A stretch of 64,000 bases of DNA from Astragalus membranaceus (Eukaryota; Streptophyta; Magnoliopsida; Fabales; Fabaceae), in assembly GCA_039519185.1 (NCBI GenBank), contig CM076846.1, forward strand, positions 69,984,666 to 70,048,665. Reading direction: 5' to 3'. The position numbers were made by a program, and so were the translations under genes. Numbering within the stretch: the stretch's first letter is position 1; every line of letters starts with the position of its first letter. This document shows, in pieces, positions 56,213 through 64,000 of the stretch. The notes beneath the pieces are model-generated. The model made no database searches, was not told the origin of the DNA, and saw only the letters and a program-made list of their open reading frames with translations.

Positions 56213-57805
56213 TGGTGTGTGAAAAGATGTGCAAGTATATACAGTCACAGCAAGTAATACAATGATAAGAAAGGTCGAACCCACAGAGATTGGATTAACT
56301 TTATGTATGTTTAGAAAGCATATAAATTACTGCTACTACACTACTCACAAAATTTGAGGTTTTTAGTTTAAGTAAAAACAGAATGCAAGTATGTAAAATA
56401 AGATGAAGGAAATCAGTTGAGAAAGATAGTTGAGATGTCTTTACTAGATAATGCTTCTTTTGAGAGTTTCTATGCTTTTAGAGATGCAGAAGCATCAAGT
56501 GCAGAAGCATCAAGTGCAGTAGCATTGAGTGCAGTTGCATAAGTGTGTGCTTGTCAGCTACTTTCTTCAGAGTTTCGTTACAAGCTTCCCATGTCTGGGC
56601 TTGCTAAATAAGTTCACTCCTGCCTTTGAAGTACCCACAGTTTTACCCTAAGGACTATGTTATCCTATGTCTAAGACTTAACATGGTTTTAACAAAGTTT
56701 TCTTTATTAACAAGTCAACAAAGCCTTTATTAAAACACTCAACCTTATTAGTCTTGATTTTTAGTTATAAACCATGTCTGTGTATATAACTCTACTTCTT
56801 TTAAGCGATCAATCTTAAAATAAGATGGATATAGTATAACACAAGACCCAAAATGCTACAACACTTAAAAGCATAATAACTTGCTCAAAAGATCATTATA
56901 AGTTTAGAACATCTCAACTAAAGGAATTTAGCTCATGTTACTCATTATATAATAGAGAGAATCTGCAAGGAGCATAATAATATGGATAATACAAAAGATA
57001 TCAATAAGGTAGAAGTTACACGGATTGATGTTCCTTTGCATGGAATTCTGGTTGGTGCAGAAGCACTGATTCCTTCGTCTATCTATGAAGAAGTGGAGGA
57101 AGAGGGTGTAAATTCCTTCCTCACCTTCTTACAACTAACTACTGAATAAAATACAAGAAATAGACTACTAAAATACAAGTAAAGTGTATGATCTACATAT
57201 TATCAAGTGAGATATGCGATGCTCTTCAAGTGAAGTGGGAGCCCTTTTTATAGCCTTGGAGATTTCCTTTGCTTGAGGGTTTGCTTGAAAACCAAGTTAA
57301 CTTAAAGAGGCTTAACCATGGTTGCTTTTCTGATTTTTAGATAAGGAGATTGAGTTCAGCACATTTCCATAAGGAGAGGTCCAATTGTGTAAGGCCATAT
57401 GTCTTTAGGTGAGTAGCCTTTCATGATGATGTTTATGGTGGGCGCCTCTTTATGCACATGGGCATGTGCTCCATGTGAATTGTGACAAAGCATGATGTCA
57501 TAGAAGTTTTGGAGCAGAGGTATGATTTGAGGTGCTTCCATTGTGGGGTTATAAATCTTCAGCGCAGGATGATGCAGAAGCACTAAGTGCAGAAGCATCG
57601 TGGTGCAGAAGCATCATCTGTAGGAAAACTGAACAAACACATCAAACATACCAATATATATATACAAAATGCTTTATTCATCACATAATTCCTAGAATGT
57701 TGTTATTTTACTAATACCACTATATTTAACATACTTTGTACTTGAGTTTCAAGCAATTTGTTGCGTTTAGAAGTATAAATAACTCTAAATAAATTAGATT
57801 TATCA
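56213..57805 (-). repeat. 3' LTR of the second Athila
   Basis: On the minus strand it starts TGATAAATCT right after the polypurine tract and ends near ...CACACACCA. ggttcgacc lies near its end (plus 56271-56283), as in related LTRs. The left boundary is inferred from TG..CA ends and could be off by a few bases. The target duplication cannot be checked. Confidence 0.75.
56483..56540. repeat. Four 15-bp palindromic units in the LTR
   Basis: gatgcagaagcatca, agtgcagaagcatca, agtgcagtagcattg and agtgcagttgcat in direct succession, exact 15-bp period. More copies lie at about 57053 and 57565-57612. Confidence 0.92.
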
Positions 57806-57844
57806 CACCCCCAAACTTAAATCATTGCTTGTCCTCAAGTAATG
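57806..57844 (-). other. Polypurine tract with AGGA stem-loop (Athila 2, at the LTR)
   Basis: Minus strand: CATTACTTG-AGGA-CAAGCAATG (57844-57823; nine positions with one A/C mismatch), then atttaagttt and gggggtg abutting the LTR. Confidence 0.78.
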
Positions 57845-59128
57845 ACAAAAAGAGAATACAAGTAGGATTTTCAAATTAAAGAAGAACAGATCAGCTTATA
57901 TCTTTTCAAAGAATGATTTTGCATTTGATGAACTTCATTTTTCAGAACATTTTTTGCTTTTGAATTCCCTAAACATCCAAAGTTTTATTAAAACTCATTT
58001 GTGTGAGTGTGTGCCCCACTGAGATCCAATCAGTTCGAAAACTAAGTGAAAAGTTTCTCCTTAACTTTTGGGAAATTTTAGATCACGTTTGGTCAAAACA
58101 AAGATGTTTCAAAATATAGACTAGACTAACATCTTCAAGACTTGGGGAGCTTTAAGTACAACTAAGGACTTTGATTGAGCATTTCAAAAATGTTTGAGTC
58201 TATGCACTATACTTTATTTTTGATGGTTCTTTTTGTTGGTGCAGAAGCACTGTTAGTGCAGATGCACTGAATGTTTTTGCGAAGTGCAGAAGCACTGACT
58301 TTTTGTAACGGTGCAGGAGCACTTGAGTGCAGCTGCACTTGACACTACTTTTTAAGGCTTGTAGCATGTATTGCCCTCCTCACTGATCTCCTTATGCATA
58401 CTTTTTTCTTTGGTTTTTGTTTTTTTCTTTACTTTGTTTCTTTTCTTTTTCTTTCAAACCAAAATGCACTACTAGAACAGGTTCAGTTTAATGATTTGGG
58501 CCAATATGGCTAGCTCATAACATTTTGGCTCTTTTGTAGTGTATTTTTGGTAACCATTTGCATTGATTCCTCTAAGCTTCTTATACTCAGCCTTAATATT
58601 CATGGAAATTCCCCCAAACTTATTTCTTTATGCTCTTCTATATTTTTTGTAAAAATTTGTTTTTGACATTGGTTTTCTAAAAAATTCTTCTTGTATCAGA
58701 TAGTTTTTCATATAGCAAGGTTCATTTCAAAACTCAGTTTTGATGTGTCAAGGTAATAATAAAAATTGGTCATTTTGAGGGAAACAATGCTTTCTTTTCT
58801 TTTTCTTTCTTTCATCATTAAAATTTAGTTCAAAGAATGCATTTAGCTAAGTTTTGTAAAAAAGATTTCATTCTGATCATGCTTCAAAAACTCTCAAATC
58901 TTACTTTGACATAAAAACAATTTGATGCTCTTCAACAGAGGTTTGTGTAACTGATGTTTTTGCAAAACAATTTTCTGAAAAAATTTCAAAAGAACTTTGT
59001 TGATTGCATCACAAAATTTGAAATTAGCTATACTATATTTTGCACATATAAGGAAATAACAAAACTCAGACATGCATACTTACTAGAAACATATCAGCAC
59101 ATGCATATAGTAGTTTAAAAGTGTTTTT
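57845..59128 (-). other. 3' noncoding region of the second Athila
   Basis: T-rich with many ttttctttt words. A cluster of five palindromic units lies at about 58238-58348. A further aagtttgggggaa run lies near 58610 without an adjacent stem-loop. No coding frame. Confidence 0.6.
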
Positions 59129-59168
59129 CTCCCACCCAACTTAAAGTTGAGCAGTGTCCTCACTGCTC
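59129..59168 (-). other. Internal polypurine-like tract with AGGA stem-loop (Athila 2)
   Basis: Minus strand: GAGCAGTG-AGGA-CACTGCTC (59168-59149, 8-bp perfect stem), then aactttaagtt and gggtgggag (59137-59129). It lies about 0.1 kb after the downstream ORF, the same relative place as in the first Athila. Confidence 0.7.
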
Positions 59169-59279
59169 TAAGTTGAGTTAGAAAAAGTAATTTTTGTGCC
59201 AAAATGGGGAGGGGGGTTAATACATGTGGGATACAAATAGAACCTAAAAAGTACTTATAAAATAACAACATGAAAGAGT

Positions 59280-61439
59280 TTACTCTTTCTTGGCACCACT
59301 TTTGATTCTGGAGTTGGTTCTGCTGGGCATGTGTTTGACTTTCTGTTTCTTCTTCTTTGCCTCTTTAACCTTTGGTGCTTCTGCACCAAGTGCAGTTGCA
59401 CCAACCTCCTCTGTTGCTGGTTTTGTAGGTGCAGATGCACCAGGTGATTCTGCACTGATTTGTTCAGCAGTAGTTGTGTCTTCTGTTTGCTGCTCTAGTG
59501 GTTGCTCAAATGTAGCCTCAGCTTCTTTTGGTTGGTCTTTCTCCTTCTGTGGGTCCTCCTTTTCAGCTTCTTCTCCTTGCACCTTGCTGTGTTCTGCACC
59601 TTCTAGGCTTGGAGTTTCCTTCATACTGGTTTCAACAGCTTTCCTGAAGAATTTCTGGGTGTTGCCCAGTTCTTCTCTTTTCTTCTGTGCCAGCTCTTCC
59701 AGCACCAATTTGACAGTATCTTCTTTGTTCTTTGGTATGACTGTCAAAACTGGAACACCTTGAGATGCATCTGCATTAGGTGCAGAAGCATCAGTTGTTG
59801 GTTGATCTTTTTCTTCAGGGCTGGTTTCTTCTTCTTTTTCCATTGATTCTTCTTGAATGACCTGCAAAGTTTGTTTCTCAAAAATAATGTTAGAAGTTTG
59901 TGTGGCTGGTTCTTGTTCAGGTTGGCTTTCTTGGTAGATGGGTGGTGGTGATAATGACTGTGGAATGGGTGATGGTGATTTAGAGGTTGGTGGGGTAGGT
60001 GTCTTCCCTGTGGATGGTGATGTTGATTTTTCTGGCTGGGGGTGGGTTGGTGGAGTAACTTGGGTGAGGAGTGCTTCTGCTTGGGGTCCAGCCTCATATT
60101 TCTTTCTTACAATTTCCTCCATGCTCATATTCTCTTCCTCTTCCTCCCCACTTTTGTCTTCACTTTCAGTGGTATCATCATCCTCTTCATCTTCATTTCT
60201 CTCCATTTCCTTCACCATTTTTGTTAATGTCTCATCTTCATCAGTCTCAACTAGCCCCTCACTTAGTAGTTCTTCCTCTTCTTCTTCATTCTTTTTCTTC
60301 TTCCCTTTCTGCTTCCTACTAGTCTCCCTCTTTCTTTTCATTACTTTTTTCTTTTTCTCTTCAGTCTCTTCCTTCTCTTCCTCCTTTTCTTCTTCTTTCT
60401 CCTCTTCTTCTTCTTCTTGTTCTGGGTTCTGAAAGACCCATGTTGGAAACACTGGGGTTTCTATCTGGGTTGGTACCTGAGATATCTCCATTAACCTGAG
60501 TTGTAGCCACTCATGCTGTTTCTGCTGAAATTTCCAAACTGCCTGGTGCTTCTGCACTAGGTGCTCCTGCACCAGGGTGTTTTCTTCTGTTTTAATTTTT
60601 GTTCTTTCTTTCATCTCAGCAGATAGTGGACCTGGAGGATATTTTCTTTGCTTATGCTCCTCAGGACTGATATCTACCCCTTGTTTCATACATAGCTCAG
60701 TGATTAAGCATGGGAAAAATAGAAATCCTTCCTTCCTTACTGCACAATCTAGGATTTGTTTATTGATAATTTTCCCTATATCCACATTTTTGTTTGCTAA
60801 GATTGCATCCAATAGGATCAATCTATCTTTTGACAGTGTGTATGTGTGGGATGTAGGGAAAATAGAACAATCAATGAACAGATACCAATTTCCTAACTCA
60901 GGGATTAAATATCTGTTTTTCAGTTTGAATTTAGTGTTGGTCATCTTATCCCATTTAGAGTTTTTCACAGCAATCCTAGACTTGACTCTTTCCATCTCTT
61001 TCTTTCCATAGTTTTCTACTTTTTCTTTGAAATCAGATCCAGAATAGACTAAGTTATAGTGAGTATTGATTCTATCAGCACTAAAATATACTTTTCTACC
61101 TCTAATCACAGAATGATCATGCATGTTACCTTGTTTGTTGCCTTGAATTCCAGAGTAGAATTCTCTGACCACCTGCTCCAGATAGAAGGCTCTGTGTTGT
61201 ATAAACAAATCCCAGTTGAGACTTGAGACTGTTGCCATAAAATTAGGGTGAGCCTTCATTAGACTGTAACCTCGTTCAGGGAGGAATTTTCTTTCCCAGA
61301 AATGTGCAAATTTAGGATCTACAGTGCTTGAAGCAGGTGCAGTTGCACTGGACTGCTTCTTTGGACTTTGTTGTGATGAGGTGACTGTGCTGGCTCTGCT
61401 CTTGCCTGAGGTTTTGTTTGCACTTTATTTGCGAACCAT
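59280..61439 (-). pseudogene. Downstream ORF of the second Athila (putative plant transposon protein domain)
   Basis: A Met at 61439 opens MVRK and meets a TAA at 61427-61425. The same frame then stays open to the stop at 59280. It passes FWERKFLPERGYSL and the conserved block (FYLEQVVREFYSGI, SADRINTHYNL, KLKNRYLIPELGNWYLFIDC) of the putative plant transposon protein domain. A long Glu/Lys-rich, Pro/Ser-rich tail follows. If translation starts downstream (for example Met at 61259) a 659-residue protein is possible. The tail contains peptides such as ASAPNADAS and GASAPTKPA encoded by the palindromic DNA units. No signal peptide or membrane span. Function unknown. Confidence 0.78.
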
Positions 61440-61982
61440 TGTTGATTGTTGGCAAGGAACTTTTGGAATTTTCGCAAGAATACGGAACTTGGTATTCTCA
61501 GAAATTGGGGATTTTCTTGATAGAGAGAGGGACTTCGTGAATTGCGGTTTCTTTGAGCGATAGTGTGATTAGTGGTGAAGGAAAACGGTCACCTTAGGGA
61601 GGTTGCGTGGGTTTAATGAGGGTTAGTAGCCGTTAGGGGTGTGTTTGTGTAACTGCATGCATGAGGACACGTGGGGGGACTAGGTGACACCACACGATGT
61701 CTATGTCACAGATCACAACTGCTATTTTGTTGTGCTGACAGTTTTTTTTGATTTTTTTTTCCACCCAAGTGTATTTTTGAATTTGAATTTCTGGTGCAGT
61801 AGCACGGATGAACTGCTAGGTGCAGATGCACCTAAGTGCAGAAGCACTAAAACCCGTGTTCCTACAAAACACTTGAAAAACATTAAATTAAACAAAATTT
61901 GCATAACTAAATATTTAATAACATGGGTTGCCTCCCATAAGCGCTTGTTTTAAGAGTCTTTCAGCCTGACTATCTCTTTTCC
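61440..61982 (-). other. Spacer between pol and the downstream ORF (Athila 2)
   Basis: It has three palindromic units at about 61795-61850 and the ggttgcctcccataagcgct phrase at 61925. No coding frame supported. Confidence 0.6.
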
Positions 61983-64000
61983 TTAGAGATTTTGAAAATG
62001 GGTGGTGAGTTTATCTTTCACCACATGTTCACCATAGTACATTTTGACTCTCTGCCCATTTACCTTGAAAGTGGTGTTTGTGGTTGCATCATATAAATTG
62101 ACTGCACCATGGGGGTAAATTTTGATTAGCTTGAATGGCCCTGACCATCTTGATCTCAGTTTTCCAGGAAATAATTTCAACCTGGAATTGTATAGCAAGA
62201 CCATTCCTCCTTCTCTAAGATCTTTTCTTTGGATTTTCTTGTCATGCCAAGCTTTGGTTTTTGTTTTGTAAATTTCTGCATTTTCATAAGAGAATTGCCT
62301 AAATTCATCTAATTCATTCAACTCTAAAAACCTTTGTGCTCCTGCTTTGTTGAAATCATAATTTAGCTTTTTCATAGCCCAATAAGATTTGTTTTCCAAC
62401 TCAACAGGCAGATGACATGCTTTGCCATAGACTAATCTATAGGGGGACATACCTAATGGTGTTTTAAATGCTGTTTTGTATGCCCATAATGCCTCATCTA
62501 AATGTAAGGACCAATCTTTCCTAGATGGTCCAACCATTTTTTCAAGTATTCTTTTAATTTCCCTATTTGATAGCTCAGCTTGCCCACTTGTTTGTGGGTG
62601 GTAGGCTGTAGCAATTTTATGATTAATCCCATATTTTGCAAGAAGATTTTCAATAAGTTTATTGCAAAAATGTGATCCTTCATCATTGATAATTGCCCTT
62701 GGGGTGCCAAACCTTGTAAAAATGTTTTTCAAAAGGAATTTGCTAACAGATTTGGCATCATTATTAGGTAATGCTACTGCCTCTACCCATTTAGACACAT
62801 AATCAACAGCTACCAAGATATATTGTTTGCCAAAAGAAGGTGGAAATGGTCCCATGAAATCCATGCCCCATACATCAAAAAGTTCAATTTCTAATATATT
62901 GGTTCTAGGCATTTCATGTTTTTCAGAAATATTACCTGCTCTTTGACATTTGTCACAAGTTTTGACTATTGAGTATGCATCTTTAAATAAAGTAGGCCAA
63001 TAATAACCAGACTGTAGTACCTTGGCTGCTGTTCCGTTGCATCCAAAGTGACCTCCATATGGTGCAGCATGGCAGTGCAGAAGCACTGCTTGCTGTTCTT
63101 CTTGGGGAATGCATTTCTTCATTAATTGGTCTGGACACATTTTGTAGAGAAATGGTTCATCCCAGTGATACTCCTTGATTATGTGAAAAAATCTCCTTCT
63201 TTGTTGGTAAGTCATATCCACTGGTACCACCTTGCTTACAAGAAAGTTAACAATGTCAGCAAACCAATGTGCAGAAGCACTAGGTGCAGAAGCACTTGGT
63301 GCAGAAGCACTGGATGCTGTTAGAGTTATGGCTAACAGTTTTTCATCAGGAAAGCTTTCCTTGATTTCTCCCTTTTGTGTACCTGTTCTTTCACCTTCAA
63401 GTCTAGATAAATGGTCAGCAACATGATTCTCCACCCCCTTTTTGTCTCTGATTTCAAGATCAAATTCTTGAAGGAGGAGAATCCATCTTATTAACCTTGG
63501 TTTTGCAGCTTTCTTGGAAATTAAGTACTTGATGGCAGCATGATCAGTATAGACAATAATTTTGGTGCCAACCAAGTAAGATCTAAATTTATCAAATGCA
63601 AAAACCACCGCTAACAATTCTTTTTCTGTTACAGTATAATTCATTTGAGCTTCAATTAATGTCTTGCTAGCATAATAAATAGAATGAAAGATTTTGTCAT
63701 ACCTTTGCCCTAAGACAGCTCCTACAGCAAAGTCACTAGCATCACACATTAATTCAAAGGGTCTGCTCCAATCTGGTGTAACAATCACTGGTGCAGTTAC
63801 CAATGCTTTTTTGAGTTTTTGGAATGATTCCATACAAGGCTCATCAAAGTTAAAAGGTGCATCAATTTGCAAGAGTGTACATAATGGCTTGGATGTCCTT
63901 GAAAAATCTTTGATAAATCTTCTGTAGAAGCCTGCATGGCCTAAGAAGCTTCTGATTCCTTTGACAGTTGTTGGATGTGGTAGTTTTTCAATGACCTCAA
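61983..64000 (-). CDS. Athila 2 pol, partial: end of RT, RNase H, integrase
   Basis: The frame is open to the window edge (EVIEKLPHPTTVKGIRSFLG, then the RT connection). RNase H begins CDASDFAVGAV. Integrase has the finger HCHAAPYGGH..CDKC and DDE residues in GMDFMG, INDEGS and QAELSNRE, with a 35-residue gap between the last two. Between RNase H and integrase lies an Ala/Ser/Pro insert, SASAPSASAPSASAH, encoded by three 15-bp palindromic units (63268-63312) and absent at the matching place of the first Athila (SEAPWYADF). No stop or frameshift in the visible part. Confidence 0.93.
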   Translation of the reverse strand, partial: EVIEKLPHPTTVKGIRSFLGHAGFYRRFIKDFSRTSKPLCTLLQIDAPFNFDEPCMESFQKLKKALVTAPVIVTPDWSRPFELMCDASDFAVGAVLGQRYDKIFHSIYYASKTLIEAQMNYTVTEKELLAVVFAFDKFRSYLVGTKIIVYTDHAAIKYLISKKAAKPRLIRWILLLQEFDLEIRDKKGVENHVADHLSRLEGERTGTQKGEIKESFPDEKLLAITLTASSASAPSASAPSASAHWFADIVNFLVSKVVPVDMTYQQRRRFFHIIKEYHWDEPFLYKMCPDQLMKKCIPQEEQQAVLLHCHAAPYGGHFGCNGTAAKVLQSGYYWPTLFKDAYSIVKTCDKCQRAGNISEKHEMPRTNILEIELFDVWGMDFMGPFPPSFGKQYILVAVDYVSKWVEAVALPNNDAKSVSKFLLKNIFTRFGTPRAIINDEGSHFCNKLIENLLAKYGINHKIATAYHPQTSGQAELSNREIKRILEKMVGPSRKDWSLHLDEALWAYKTAFKTPLGMSPYRLVYGKACHLPVELENKSYWAMKKLNYDFNKAGAQRFLELNELDEFRQFSYENAEIYKTKTKAWHDKKIQRKDLREGGMVLLYNSRLKLFPGKLRSRWSGPFKLIKIYPHGAVNLYDATTNTTFKVNGQRVKMYYGEHVVKDKLTTHFQNL
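63268..63312. repeat. Three in-frame 15-bp palindromic units inside pol
   Basis: gtgcagaagcacta, ggtgcagaagcactt and ggtgcagaagcactg in succession. 15 bp equals five codons (SASAP), so the frame is kept. Confidence 0.93.

Larger units (their letters stand above)
56213..64000 (-). mobile_element. Second Athila (Ty3/gypsy) retrotransposon, runs off the right edge
   Basis: The 3' LTR is at the left (about 56213-57805), then 3' noncoding DNA, a downstream ORF, a spacer, and the integrase, RNase H and end of RT of pol. Gene order and motifs match the complete Athila at 34.7-46.4 kb, but DNA similarity is low, so it is a separate family. It holds many copies of the 15-bp palindromic unit (g/a)gtgcagaagcact. 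The 5' LTR, gag and most of RT are outside the window. Confidence 0.92.

Noticed and set aside
59290..60432. Long plus-strand Ser/Phe-rich frames opposite the Athila 2 downstream ORF
   Set aside because: They are antisense shadows of the Glu/Lys-rich and Pro-rich coding region.

Overview
The window is plant nuclear DNA, most likely from a papilionoid legume. It is AT-rich, has introns with GT..AG borders, and is packed with plant-specific mobile elements: Ty3/gypsy Athila and chromovirus elements, CACTA, Helitron, hAT-type MITEs and LINEs. The legume assignment is an inference from the look of several dispersed repeats. I see no clearly intact host gene. Every host-like coding piece (RBM28, DRD1/CLASSY, ATXR3, VAR3, sulfate transporter, FAR1) is a fragment or carries lesions.

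Layout. 1-4.3 kb: LTR remnants, one SNF2 (DRD1/CLASSY clade) exon, and a decayed LINE abutting a hairpin-bearing minisatellite. 5.4-31.1 kb: the remains of one RBM28-like gene on the minus strand. Its first three exons (31072-30811 and 15965-15929) and last two exons (6422-5357) survive. The middle is absent and the locus is split by a chromovirus (6633-11957), a CACTA element carrying an Ulp1-like peptidase (12034-15906), an hAT-type MITE (16170-16662) and a 13.7-kb block (16.8-30.5 kb). That block holds gene fragments, a Helitron (19032-23484) and a fold-back element with arrays of alternating orientation (about 23.89-27.03 kb).

31.8-47.3 kb: a LINE tail and an hAT-like repeat that was interrupted by two LTR insertions only 8 bp apart. 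One is a 2.5-kb solo LTR (32186-34731) with a truncated CACTA nested in it. The other is a complete, very young Athila element (34745-46411) with 1515-bp LTRs and one LTR mismatch found. 47.3-54.2 kb: microsatellite, low-complexity DNA, sulfate-transporter and FAR1 fragments, and a complex tandem-repeat tract. 54.2-56.2 kb: a gypsy LTR fragment carrying an hAT MITE. 56.2-64.0 kb: a second Athila element, minus strand, running off the right edge.

Two structural signals are not explained by ordinary annotation. First, both Athila elements carry, next to each of their two polypurine tracts, a stem-loop with an invariant AGGA loop and a stem that varies in sequence but keeps pairing (four of four sites). 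Second, short 14-17 bp palindromes with GTGC/GCAC-type arms occur in many copies in four different LTR elements, often at a 15-bp period, in LTRs, spacers and even inside pol. Each element has its own variant.
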